NCBI GenBank assembly: GCA_002304505.1
Contig: NCEH01000056.1
Span: 1-57,559 of the forward strand
DNA: 57,559 bases
Reading direction: 5' to 3'
Source of the DNA: Rhizobiales bacterium 32-66-11
GTDB lineage: Bacteria; Pseudomonadota; Alphaproteobacteria; Rhizobiales; Xanthobacteraceae
The translations under genes and the position numbers were made by a program. Each line of letters opens with the position of its first letter. Position 1 is the stretch's first letter. Positions 19,132 through 27,928 of this stretch are shown here, piece after piece. The notes under the pieces were generated by a model. It was not told the DNA's origin and did not search any database. It worked only from the letters and a program-made list of their open reading frames with translations.

Positions 19132-20372
19132 GTGAACGCTGAACCCGGCCCGCAGCCAGCCACGACGCAGGCACCGGAACCACGCATCAGCCTCTTGCCC
19201 CTGCTCGCCGAAACGATCTCCGTTCAGGCGCTGGGCACCATGGCGGTGCTGATGGTGCCGGCGCTGGCGCCGGCCATCGCGCGCGACCTCGGCGTTCCGA
19301 CCGCGAGCGTGGGCTATCAGATTTCCCTGGTCTATTTCGCGGCCATGACGGCATCGCTGGTCGCCGGCACCCTCGTCGCCTGGTACGGCCCCTGCCGCAC
19401 CGGGCAGAGCGCGATGCTGTTCCATGCCGGCGGGTGCCTGCTGGCGAGCATAGCATTCCCACCCTTCCCACCATGGCCCTCGGCGCCTTCGTGACCGGGC
19501 TCGGCTACGGCCTCATCAATCCGGCGGCATCCGAACTGCTGATGCGCCACGCGCCGGCGAACCGCCGCAACCTGATCTTCTCCCTGAAGCAGACCGGCGT
19601 GCCCCTGGGCGGCATGGCGGCGGGCCTGTTCGGACCGCAGATCGCACTGACACTCGGCTGGCACGCGGCCCTGATCTGCGTCGCCGGCCTGTGCGTGCTG
19701 GTCGCCGCGCTCTCCCAGCTCGGGCGCGCGGAACTGGACCGGCATCGCAGCCGCGCCGGCAGCAGCCGGCTGCTGTCTTTCACGGCCATCAAGCTGGTGC
19801 TGTCGCACACCCGCCTGCGCTGGCTGGCGCTCTCCTCCTTCTGCTTCTCGGCGGTGCAGCTGTGCGTCATCACCTTCCTGGTGGCGCTGCTGGTGGAGGA
19901 TCTCGGCTTCTCCCTGGTGCAGGCGGGGGCGATCCTGGCGGCGGTGCAGGTGTCGGGCGCGGTGGGCCGCGTGCTGTGGGGCCAGGTGGCCGACATGGCG
20001 CGCGACGGCCTCGGCGTGCTGGTGTTTCTCGCGCTGCTCATGGGCGGCGCCGCTTTGGCGGTCATGCTGGCCGCGCCCGGCTGGCCGCTGCCGGTGATCG
20101 TGGCGCTGCTGCTGGTGCTCGGCCTTTCGGGCGTGGGCTGGAACGGGGTCTATCTCTCGGAAGTGGCGCGCAACAGCCCGCCTCGGGCGGTGGGCACCAC
20201 GACCGGGGCGGCCATGTTCTTCACCTTCACCGGCGTGGTGTTCGGCCCCGTGATCTTCTCGCAGATCCACGACCGGGTGGGCAGCTATATGGGCAGCTAT
20301 GGCCTGCTGGTCGGCCTTTCGGCGGTCGGCGGGGCGATGATCCTCGCCGCTCGCCTGCGGGGCGCCCGCTGA
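19132..20372 (+). pseudogene. MFS transporter, frameshifted
   Basis: A major facilitator protein read in two frames. From a GTG at 19132 (GGAGG 5 bases upstream) the first frame gives a charged tail and two or three helices with ARDLGVPTASVGYQISLVYF, then runs into an unrelated stretch near 19455 and a stop at 19494. The remaining helices, starting TMALGAFVTGLGYGLINPAA, follow in another frame and run normally to 20372. A single-base loss in the short C-rich tract at about 19445-19462 accounts for the shift. Both halves are otherwise well conserved, so this is either a recent mutation or a sequencing error. Substrate unknown. It ends 19 bases before the convergent apt gene. Confidence 0.8.
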
Positions 20373-20391
20373 GGCTTACGAACGGCGCCGC

Positions 20392-20964
20392 TCAATGCCC
20401 GTCGAAGGCCATGAGCGTGCGCACCGGCACGCCCATGGCGCGCAGCTTGGCGGCGCCCCCGAGGTCCGGCAGATCGATGATGAAGCAGGCGGCCTCCACC
20501 TGCACGCCCATGTTGCGCAGCAGCTTCACCGCTCCCTCGGCGGTGCCGCCGGTGGCGATCAGATCGTCCACCAGCACCACCTTTTCGCCGGCGCTCACCG
20601 CATCCACATGCATCTCCATTTCGTCCTGGCCATATTCCAGGGCGTAGGCCATGCGCACGGTCTGATGGGGCAGCTTGCCCTTCTTGCGGATCGGCACGAA
20701 GCCCGCGCACAGCTGGTGCGCCACCGCCCCGCCGATGATGAAGCCGCGCGCCTCGATGCCCGCCACCTTGTCGATCTTCGCCCCGGCCCAGGGCTGCACC
20801 AGCTCGTCCACCGCGCGGCGGAAGGCCCGGGCATTTCCGAGCAAAGTGGTGATGTCGCGGAACAGGATGCCGGGCTTGGGATAATCCACGATGGTGCGGA
20901 TCGCGGCGCGCAGGTCCGTGGCCTCGGCGGGTGCAGGGGAAAGGGGAGAAGGCACTATGGTCAT
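20392..20964 (-). CDS. apt: Adenine phosphoribosyltransferase
   Basis: Purine salvage enzyme making AMP from adenine and PRPP. The PRPP-binding motif [19 protein letters not shown] is present near residue 128, with [18 protein letters not shown] near the N-terminus and [17 protein letters not shown] in the middle, all diagnostic. At 190 aa it is slightly long because of a Pro/Ala-rich N-terminal tail. Monocistronic, convergent with the MFS gene. Confidence 0.96.
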   Translation of the reverse strand: MTIVPSPLSPAPAEATDLRAAIRTIVDYPKPGILFRDITTLLGNARAFRRAVDELVQPWAGAKIDKVAGIEARGFIIGGAVAHQLCAGFVPIRKKGKLPHQTVRMAYALEYGQDEMEMHVDAVSAGEKVVLVDDLIATGGTAEGAVKLLRNMGVQVEAACFIIDLPDLGGAAKLRAMGVPVRTLMAFDGH

Positions 20965-21107
20965 GGATCACCCTGGTTCGGCCGGCGGGGCACACGGCCG
21001 CCCCGTTCCGCGCTTGACGATTTTACCGGGCTTAACATTCTTGCCGGGCCATTGTCTGCCCGCAAGCGGCGCGAACACCGGCCTGTGAAATACCCCCCGC
21101 ACGCTGC

Positions 21108-21851
21108 TCAGTCGGCGCCCTCGCATTCCAGCTTCTGGCGCGGAAAGGCGTCGGCGAGCGATTGGATCAGCACGGCGCGCGCCGCTTCGCCCGCGGGGTC
21201 GTTCACCTTGAGGGCGGGCACGGCGCAATTGTTCCAGGCATGGGTGATGAGATAGAGCCGCATCCAGCCGGCGGATTCCGGCACCGCGGCATGGCGCAGC
21301 TCGCGCGCGGCGCAGGCTTGGGGATTGGCGTTCTTGGTGCAGCCTGCAACGACGGCGGCGCGCCAGACCGCGGGAAGATCGCCCTTGCCCTCCAGCGCAT
21401 CCACATAGATGCCGCAAGCCGCAGGGGCGGGGGTGAAGTCGCGCAGCGCGGCGGGGGTGGCGAAGGCCTTCAGCTTGACGATGTTGAAGGCGCAGAAATC
21501 GGCGACGGCATCCTTCACCTTGGCGTGGAAATCCTGCGCGCCAGGAAGGTCCAGCGGCTTCAGCGCGGCGGCGGCGGCCTCGATGCGCGCGCATTTGGCG
21601 GCATAGGCGGCCGGGTTCACGCGCCCCATATCCGCCGGCTTGTTCGGCAAGCTCGGCGAGGGGGCGGCGGAGAGGGTATAGTCATAGACGAGGGCAAGGG
21701 TATCGCGCAGGCGCTTTTCGTCGGTCTTGGTGGGGTCGAACCACACCCGCCCGGAACAGGCGCCGTCGGCGAACGACACCGATTTCTGCGCCGCGCCGGC
21801 TGCCCCGCTCCACAGGCAGGCCAAGAGCACTATCCACACCCGCCGCGCCAT
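21108..21851 (-). CDS. Secreted hypothetical protein
   Basis: A 247-residue protein beginning MARRVWIVLLACLWSGAAGA, a clear Sec signal peptide likely cut after AGAA. The mature part has eight or so cysteines (in ACSGR, KCARIE, DFCAFN, ACGIY, GCTKN, ACAARE, NNCAV, LECEG), consistent with periplasmic disulphides. I recognise no family and propose no function. The frame extends five codons upstream to a TTG, but the ATG at 21851 has a G-rich ribosome binding site 6 bases away. It lies between apt and ftsY on the same strand with its own spacing. Confidence 0.65.
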   Translation of the reverse strand: MARRVWIVLLACLWSGAAGAAQKSVSFADGACSGRVWFDPTKTDEKRLRDTLALVYDYTLSAAPSPSLPNKPADMGRVNPAAYAAKCARIEAAAAALKPLDLPGAQDFHAKVKDAVADFCAFNIVKLKAFATPAALRDFTPAPAACGIYVDALEGKGDLPAVWRAAVVAGCTKNANPQACAARELRHAAVPESAGWMRLYLITHAWNNCAVPALKVNDPAGEAARAVLIQSLADAFPRQKLECEGAD

Positions 21852-21949
21852 CGCACGCCCCCCCAAAGCGGCCTCATCCGGCCGTGATGGAAAAGCATAG
21901 CCATGCGCGGCGCAAGAATCTGCAGGCCGCGGGCCGGCGCCGCGCGATT

Positions 21950-23371
21950 TTAACGCGCGTCGGTCTCGATCCCGGCGATGGCGCGGGCGAAATCGGCGGC
22001 GGCGAACGGCTGGAGATCCTCTGCCCCCTCCCCGACCCCGATCAGATGCACCGGCAGGCCGAATTTCGCGGCGATGGCGACCAGGATGCCGCCACGCGCG
22101 GTGCCGTCCAGCTTGGTCATGACAAGCCCGGTCACCCCGGCGATCTTGGTGAACACCTCCACCTGGGAGAGCGCGTTCTGGCCGACGGTGGCGTCGAGCA
22201 CCAGCAGCACCGCATGCGGCGCGCCGGGCTCCAGCTTCTTCACGACGCGCACCACCTTTTCCAGCTCGGCCATCAGCTCGGTGCGGTTCTGCAACCGCCC
22301 CGCGGTGTCGATGAGCAGGATGTCGGCACCCTCCGCGCGCGCCTCGGTGATGGCGTCATGGGCGACGCCCGCCGCATCGGCTCCGGGCGCGCGGGCGACG
22401 ACACGGGCGCCGGTGCGCGCGCCCCACACCTTCAATTGCTCGATGGCGGCGGCACGGAACGTATCGCCCGCCGCCAGCACCACCTTGCGGCCCTCGCTCT
22501 TCCATTGGGCGGCGAGCTTGCCGATGGTGGTGGTCTTGCCCGAGCCGTTCACCCCCACCATGAGGATGATGAACGGCTTTTGCGCGCCGTCGATCACCAG
22601 CGGCCGGGCGACCGGGGCGAGGATGGATTCCACCTCGGCGGCGATCAGGCCCTTCACCTCATCGGCGCCGATCATCTTGTCGTGCCGGCCGCGCCCCACC
22701 GCTTCGACGATGCGCGCGGCGGTGGCGGTGCCGAGATCGGCGCGGATCAGGATGTCTTCCAGCTCTTCCAGCGTCTCGGCATCGAGCTTGCGCTTGGAGA
22801 CGAGGTCGGTGATGCCCTGGGTCAGGCTGGAGGCGGTGCGCGCCAGCCCGCTGGTGAGGCGGCGCCAGAAACTCGTCTTTGCCGGCTCGGGCGCCTCGGC
22901 GGCGGGCGTTTCGGCAAGCGAGGTTTCGGCAAAGGAGGCTTCGGTCTCTTCCGCGTCTGCGGGAACAGGCTGCTCTTCAACCGGCGCCGTCGGCACGAGG
23001 GGCGTCCGGGCAGGATCCTCTTGCGGGGCGGAAGCCTCGGCAGCGGGAACCTCAGCGAGGGAATGCTCGGCAAGCGGGGGCGCGACCGCGACCTCTTCCG
23101 CTTGGCTCTCTTCCGCCCGCTCCTCTTCGGCCGGCGCGTCACCCATGGCCGACGCATCGCTCTCCGGCCGTGCGTCCGCCGCGAGGTCCGGGACCGCCTG
23201 CACGTCGCCGACCGGCGCATCGGAGGTTGCGGGTTCCGTGCCCTCCGGCACGTCGGGCTCGGGGGCGGCGGGCGCGGGCGTTTCGGCCTCGCTCCCCCAG
23301 CCTCCGGTCAGGCGGCTCCAGAGGCCTTTCTTCTTGGGGGCCGGCGGGGGGCCGTTCTCGGTGTCGCTCAT
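21950..23371 (-). CDS. ftsY: Signal recognition particle receptor FtsY
   Basis: SRP receptor GTPase that docks ribosome-nascent chain complexes at the membrane. An acidic, Glu/Ala/Pro-rich N-terminal region (about residues 1-165) precedes the N domain (WRRLTSGLARTASSLTQGI onward) and the G domain. G1 is GVNGSGKTTTIGKLA, then DTFRAAA, G3 DTAGRLQN, G4 TKLDGTARGG and GVGEGAEDLQPF. Complete and undamaged. ATG 23371 follows the mtaB stop by 4 bases; a GTG one codon earlier is possible. Order dapF-mtaB-ftsY is standard for Rhizobiales. Confidence 0.97.
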   Translation of the reverse strand: MSDTENGPPPAPKKKGLWSRLTGGWGSEAETPAPAAPEPDVPEGTEPATSDAPVGDVQAVPDLAADARPESDASAMGDAPAEEERAEESQAEEVAVAPPLAEHSLAEVPAAEASAPQEDPARTPLVPTAPVEEQPVPADAEETEASFAETSLAETPAAEAPEPAKTSFWRRLTSGLARTASSLTQGITDLVSKRKLDAETLEELEDILIRADLGTATAARIVEAVGRGRHDKMIGADEVKGLIAAEVESILAPVARPLVIDGAQKPFIILMVGVNGSGKTTTIGKLAAQWKSEGRKVVLAAGDTFRAAAIEQLKVWGARTGARVVARAPGADAAGVAHDAITEARAEGADILLIDTAGRLQNRTELMAELEKVVRVVKKLEPGAPHAVLLVLDATVGQNALSQVEVFTKIAGVTGLVMTKLDGTARGGILVAIAAKFGLPVHLIGVGEGAEDLQPFAAADFARAIAGIETDAR

Positions 23372-23375
23372 CACA

Positions 23376-24554
23376 TCAGGCCGCGATTAGCCGCGCGCCG
23401 TCGTGACCGGCGATGCGCAGGGGGAGGATGGTGCCGCGTGGGGCGGGATGGGGAACGCGTACCGGCGTGAAATGCTCCGTACGGCCGAGGCCGCCACTTT
23501 CCATCAGCACGCTGCGCTGCCCGCCGACGGCCAGCGCCAGATGGCGATGCAGGGCCATATCGCCCTTTTCGCGCAGGCGCTGCGCCCGGGCCTTCACCGC
23601 CTCGTGCGCCACCTGCGGCATGCGGGCGGCGGGGGTGCCGGGGCGCGGTGAATAGGGAAACACATGCAGGAAGGAGAGGCCGCAGGCGTCCACGATATCC
23701 AGCGTATTGCGGAACTGCGCCTCGCTCTCGGTGGGAAAGCCGGCGATGAGATCGGCGCCGAACACCAGGTCCGGCCGCAACCGCCGCATCTCGCCCACCA
23801 GGCGGACCGCCTCGGCGCGGGAATGGCGGCGCTTCATGCGTTTCAGGATGAGATCGTCGCCCGATTGCAGCGAGAGATGCAGATGCGGCATCAGCCGCTC
23901 CTCTTCAGCGAGTGCGCGCAGCAGATCGGCATCGGCCTCCACGGTATCGATGGAGGAGAGCCGCAGGCGCTTCAGCTCCGGCACATGCTTGAGGATCGCC
24001 CGCACCAGCTTGCCGAGCGTCGGCGCGCCCGGAAGGCCGGCACCGTAGGAGGTGAGATCCACCCCCGTGAGCACCACTTCGCCATGGCCGGTCTCAACCA
24101 GGGTGCGCACCTGCGCCACCACCTCGCCCATGGCCACGGAGCGCGAATTGCCCCGACCGAACGGGATGATGCAGAAGGTGCAGCGATGATCGCAGCCGTT
24201 CTGCACCTGCACAAAGGCGCGGGTGTGCCGGTCCAGCCCGTCCACCATGTGGAGCGCGGTTTCCCGCACCGACATGATGTCGTCCACCACCACCTTCTCC
24301 TCGGCGCCGAGGCCGAAATCCAGCGCGGCGCGGGTCGTCGCCCAGGTTTCCGGCGCGCCCTTGGCGCCATTGCCGATCACCCGGTCCACCTCGCGCACCG
24401 CCTCGCCCGTGACGGCGCAGGAATTGACGATGAACGTGCGCTCCAGCCCGGCCGCCAGCGCGGCGCGGCGCATCTGCTCGGACTCCAGGCTATTCAGCCG
24501 GCAGCCGAAACTGACCATTTCGACGCCCGGCGCACCGGCGGGCCCGGCGCTCAC
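23376..24554 (-). CDS. mtaB: tRNA t6A37 methylthiotransferase MtaB, lacking part of its N-terminal domain
   Basis: Radical-SAM enzyme that adds methylthio to t6A37 of tRNA. The radical-SAM cysteines are in [10 protein letters not shown] (residues 121-128), followed by [11 protein letters not shown] and [11 protein letters not shown]. The N-terminal MTTase domain should hold three cysteines for the second 4Fe-4S cluster. FGCRLN (Cys18) and NSCAVT (Cys46) are present, but GEAVR (residue 54) joins directly to EVDRVIGN. About 35 residues, including the third cysteine of the family's VTGCAAQ motif, are missing in frame (junction near 24390-24396). Without that ligand the enzyme should be impaired. 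The start GTG overlaps the dapF stop (GTGA). Confidence 0.92.
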   Translation of the reverse strand: MSAGPAGAPGVEMVSFGCRLNSLESEQMRRAALAAGLERTFIVNSCAVTGEAVREVDRVIGNGAKGAPETWATTRAALDFGLGAEEKVVVDDIMSVRETALHMVDGLDRHTRAFVQVQNGCDHRCTFCIIPFGRGNSRSVAMGEVVAQVRTLVETGHGEVVLTGVDLTSYGAGLPGAPTLGKLVRAILKHVPELKRLRLSSIDTVEADADLLRALAEEERLMPHLHLSLQSGDDLILKRMKRRHSRAEAVRLVGEMRRLRPDLVFGADLIAGFPTESEAQFRNTLDIVDACGLSFLHVFPYSPRPGTPAARMPQVAHEAVKARAQRLREKGDMALHRHLALAVGGQRSVLMESGGLGRTEHFTPVRVPHPAPRGTILPLRIAGHDGARLIAA

Positions 24555-25391
24555 GCCGCCTCCGCCAACATGGCCGGGGTGAGCACGCCGGAAAACTCAT
24601 AGGCCACCGGCCCGGTCATCAGCACATGGCCGTCCGCCTGCCGCCAGGAGATGTTGAGATCCCCGCCCGGCAGCGTCACGCGCACGTCGCGGCCCGACCG
24701 GCCGGTGCGGACGGCGGCGACCGCGGTGGCGCAGGCGGCGGTGCCGCAAGCCCGCGTGCGCCCGGCGCCGCGCTCCCACACGTGCAGCCGGATGTGATCG
24801 GGTGAGAGCATCTGGGCGAACGAGATATTGGCGCGCTCGGGAAACAGCGGATCATGCTCCAGCGCGAACCCCAGCGTCTCCACTGCCACCGCGTCCGCGT
24901 CGGGCACGAAAAACACCGCATGGGGATTGCCCATGGAGACGAGATTCGCCGGCCCCAGCGCCTCATAGCCCGCCAGGACATGGGCGGATGTGTCGGCGAC
25001 CGCGTGCGCCAGGGGAATATGCTTCCAGTCGAGATGCGGGGACCCGGCCATCGGGCAAGATCTCGCATTCGAGCAGGCCGGCGGCGCTGTCGAACAGCAC
25101 ATGGCGCGCCCCGGTGCGGCGGGCCTCCAGCGCGGCGATGCAGCGCGTGCCGTTGCCGCAGGCGCCGGATTCCGAGCCGTCGGAATTGAGGATGCGCACG
25201 AAGCCCATGGAGCCGGAGGCGCGCGGCGGATAAAGCACCATCGCCTGGTCGAACGGCAGCGCATCGGCACGGGCGAGCGCCCGCGCGGCGGCGGGCGACA
25301 CCTCCACCGGATTGGCACGCAGATCCAGCACGAGAATCTCGTTGCCGAGGCCGTTCATTTTCACAAAGGGGCGATTGGCGAGGCTCGTCAT
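24551..25391 (-). pseudogene. dapF: Diaminopimelate epimerase, frameshifted
   Basis: DapF interconverts LL- and meso-diaminopimelate for lysine and peptidoglycan. From ATG 25391 the first frame encodes [17 protein letters not shown] and the first catalytic cysteine in [10 protein letters not shown], up to [10 protein letters not shown]. The frame then shifts near 25038-25048, and [12 protein letters not shown] onward continues in another frame, including NPHAVFF and the second catalytic cysteine in [11 protein letters not shown]. The family has five or six more residues (typically a VDMG-like stretch) at this point; about 14 bases appear to be missing. As the gene is normally essential, an assembly error or a second copy elsewhere is likely. 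Confidence 0.9.
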
Positions 25392-25561
25392 GGGTCCACA
25401 CACGCATCGGGAGATGCGGGTCTTATATGGCCTCAGGCGGGGGATGCGCCACCCCGTTGCGGAACACGACGGCTTTTGTGGGGCGCATGCGGGCAAAAAA
25501 GGCTCCCCGGTACGGCCGGCATGTCTCCACGGGCGTCTGCGTCGTCTGCCGTTGCGGCCAC

Positions 25562-25791
25562 CTAGAGCCTGATCCGATCAGATTGACACCCTGATCGGTA
25601 AATCAGCCTCTAAACGTTTGTGAGAGAACGCGTTATCCGATCCGCTTGCGATGCAAGCTGATCGGCGCGTGCTCTAGAGCCTGATCCGATCAGGTTGAAA
25701 CAACCTGATCGGTAAATCAGCCTCTAAACGTTTGTGAGAGAACGCGTTATCCGATCCGCTTGCGATGCAAGCTGATCGGCGCGTGCTCTAG
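25562..25791. repeat. Two tandem copies of a 112/114-bp palindromic element
   Basis: Two near-identical units lie head to tail (25562-25673 and 25674-25791). Each starts CTAGAGCCTGATCCGATCAG and ends GCGCGTGCTCTAG, so the ends are inverted repeats. Inside, the second unit has perfect 12-bp arms CCGATCAGGTTG/CAACCTGATCGG; the first differs in the loop and one arm. A further short palindrome GCTTGC-GAT-GCAAGC follows. The pattern resembles the dispersed palindromic elements of Rhizobiales intergenic DNA. The 475-base gap between dapF and the GyrI-like gene holds nothing else I can name. Confidence 0.85.
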
Positions 25792-25866
25792 GCGCCCCGC
25801 GCGAACATGATAAAAGAAGGCTGGCGGCATCCGCCTTTAGCCCGAATCGGGTGGTAAAGGCTGCGC

Positions 25867-26646
25867 ATGTCGGCAAGGAGATTTCAGGCAATGGGCGGTG
25901 TTGACGTGGTTCGTGGAACACGGGCGGCGTTGCTGGCCATGGGCGTGGCAAGCGGCCTTTTCGCGCTGGGCGCGCCCATCCTGAGCGGTGCCGCGCTGGC
26001 GCAGGCCGCGGCGCCCTCAGGCGGCCAGACGGGAACCCCCGCGCAGGCGCCCCACCCGGCGCCGGACGCCGGCGCGCCCGCCACCACCCAGGCCCTGCCG
26101 GGGCCGGCCTCCCCCCTGTCGCCGCCGGCGGGCGTCGACCCCCGTTCGGTACAGACCCAGCCGCTGACCGCGCCCTCGGTGCAGGCCTTCACCGGCGAGG
26201 AAGCGCAGCTCGCGACCATTCCGGTCCTGACCAAGAGCGGCAGCGCGAGCTGGGATGCCGGCTTCGACACCATCGTCGCGACGCTCAAGGACATCACGGC
26301 GGAAATGAACCGCATGGGGCTGAAGCGCACCGGCGACGTGTTCATCGTCTATAATTCCAGCGACGATGCCGGCTTCGAGTTCGAAGCCCAGGTGCCGTTC
26401 ACCGGCGCCACCACGCAGAAGCCGCAGGGCGATGTGAAGCTCGGCGCCTCGTTCGCCGGAAAAACCTTCAAATTCACCCACAAGGGTTCGTTCGCCGATA
26501 TGGACGACACCTACGAGGCCATCGCCAATTTCCTCGACGACAAGAACATCGCCGCGCAGGATCTCTATATCGAGCAATACCGCACGGACCCGCAGGTGAC
26601 GGCGCCGGATTCGCTGGTTGTGGACATCTTCGTACCGGTTCGCTGA
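25867..26646 (+). CDS. Secreted GyrI-like (effector-binding) domain protein
   Basis: A 259-residue exported protein. A signal peptide (GTRAALLAMGVASGLFALGA, cut likely after ALAQA) is followed by a Pro/Ala/Gly-rich linker to about residue 100 and a C-terminal domain of about 150 residues. That domain shows the GyrI-like/AraC effector-binding pattern: DVFIVYNSSDDAGFEFEAQV, then THKGSFADMDDTYEAIANFL, DLYIEQYRTDP and a final VDIFVPVR. Such domains bind small amphipathic molecules, usually in the cytoplasm; a periplasmic version is less common. ATG 25891 (after AAGGAG) is an alternative start. Confidence 0.72.
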   Translation: MSARRFQAMGGVDVVRGTRAALLAMGVASGLFALGAPILSGAALAQAAAPSGGQTGTPAQAPHPAPDAGAPATTQALPGPASPLSPPAGVDPRSVQTQPLTAPSVQAFTGEEAQLATIPVLTKSGSASWDAGFDTIVATLKDITAEMNRMGLKRTGDVFIVYNSSDDAGFEFEAQVPFTGATTQKPQGDVKLGASFAGKTFKFTHKGSFADMDDTYEAIANFLDDKNIAAQDLYIEQYRTDPQVTAPDSLVVDIFVPVR

Positions 26647-26756
26647 ACCAGACACTTCCCAGCGGGCCGCGAATCCTTTTCACTAGAGGAAGTTGTGTTG
26701 TCTTTCGGTGAACCGCCGATCGCGGCGGCGCCGAGGTGACGATGAGGAGGCGCCCC

Positions 26757-27341
26757 ATGCCCCGGCTCTTCACCGCGCTCGAGATTCCGAGCCAGATTGG
26801 AGATGGCCTGTCCCTCATGCGGGGGGGCCTCTCCGGCGCCCGATGGATGGACCCCGAAAACTATCACGTCACCCTGCGCTTCATCGGCGATGTGGACGAT
26901 GCCAAGGCCCGCGACATCGCCTTGATGCTCGGGCAGGTGCGCCGCCGCGCGTTCGAGATGAGCCTCGGCGGGCTCGACCAGTTCGGCGGGCACAAGCCAA
27001 GGGTGATCTATGCCAGCGTGCGGCCCAACCCGGCCCTGCTGGAGCTTCAGGCCGAGCATGAGCGCATCATGCAGCGCCTCGGCCTGCCGCCGGAACGCAA
27101 TTACAAGCCGCATGTCACGCTCGCCCGGCTGCGCGATACATCGAGCCGCCAGGTGGCCGATTATCTCGCCACGCGCGGCTTCTTCCGCAGCGAAAGCTTC
27201 CTTGCGAGCCGGTTCGTCTTGTTTTCCTCGCGCGATTCGGTCGGCGGCGGCCCCTATGTGGAAGAGGCGGCCTATCCGCTCTCGGGCGGAGCGGCCCTGC
27301 GTCTTGCGATGCCCGAGGGACATCCCATATCCTTTGCATGA
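26757..27341 (+). CDS. thpR: RNA 2',3'-cyclic phosphodiesterase (2H family)
   Basis: A 2H phosphoesterase that opens 2',3'-cyclic phosphates on RNA. The two catalytic HxTx motifs are YHVTLRFIG near residue 37 and KPHVTLARL near residue 120, at the family spacing, with MPRLFTALEIP at the start. Length 194 aa. GAGGAGG lies 6 bases before ATG 26757; an in-frame ATG at 26736 lacks this. The stop overlaps the YkvA-type gene start (ATGA). Confidence 0.92.
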   Translation: MPRLFTALEIPSQIGDGLSLMRGGLSGARWMDPENYHVTLRFIGDVDDAKARDIALMLGQVRRRAFEMSLGGLDQFGGHKPRVIYASVRPNPALLELQAEHERIMQRLGLPPERNYKPHVTLARLRDTSSRQVADYLATRGFFRSESFLASRFVLFSSRDSVGGGPYVEEAAYPLSGGAALRLAMPEGHPISFA

Positions 27342-27790
27342 GTGATACCCAACGCGCCCGCTTCCGCTTCGATTGGAGCGCGCTGCCCTTTGCAGAACGG
27401 CTGAAGGCGGCGAAGGACGAGGCTCTCGTCAAGAAGAGCTTCTGGCAGAAGCTGAAACGCACCGCCGCGCACGTGCCGTTCGCGGAAGATGCGGTGGCGG
27501 CCTATTACGCCGCCTTCGACCATGACACCCCGGTGCGCGTGCGCGCGACCCTGTTGGGCGCCCTCGCCTATTTCGTGCTGCCGCTGGATGCCATTCCCGA
27601 CATCCTGCCGGTGATCGGCTTTTCCGATGACGCGGCGGTGATGTTCCTGGCGTTCCAGGCCCTGACCTCCAACATCACGCCCGCCCACCAGGCCGCGGCG
27701 AAGGAGATCATCGCGCGGCTGCGCACGCAGGGCGAGGACGAACCCGAGGTGCCGCCCGCGTCCGGCGCACCGGGTCCCGCCGGCGCCTGA
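27338..27790 (+). CDS. YkvA family (DUF1232) protein
   Basis: A 150-residue protein with the DUF1232 core ALAYFVLPLDAIPDILPVIG followed by FSDDAAVMFLAF. The core is one or two membrane-associated helices; the C-terminus is a disordered Pro/Ala tail. Function of the family is not defined. Translationally coupled to thpR, and followed by a strong terminator. Confidence 0.88.
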   Translation: MSDTQRARFRFDWSALPFAERLKAAKDEALVKKSFWQKLKRTAAHVPFAEDAVAAYYAAFDHDTPVRVRATLLGALAYFVLPLDAIPDILPVIGFSDDAAVMFLAFQALTSNITPAHQAAAKEIIARLRTQGEDEPEVPPASGAPGPAGA

Positions 27791-27867
27791 ACGCCTGGTC
27801 CGGAGCAAGGGTTGGCCTGAAGGGTTGGTCCTGCGGCGCAGGGTTTCCGAAGACATTCCAACGCAAA

Positions 27868-27897
27868 AAACGCCGCTGCCCAGGCAGCGGCGTTTTC
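27868..27897. terminator. Bidirectional rho-independent terminator
   Basis: AAAACGCCGCTGCC and GGCAGCGGCGTTTT are perfect 14-bp arms around a two-base loop, with an A-run on one side and a T-run on the other. It sits between the convergent YkvA-type and autotransporter genes and can serve both strands. Confidence 0.92.
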
Positions 27898-27928
27898 TTG
27901 TCTGGCGATGGCGGGGGCGCAGTGCGCC

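Noticed and set aside
21884..23470. A 528-codon plus-strand frame over ftsY
   Set aside because: Antisense to the conserved FtsY G domain, with no motifs of its own.
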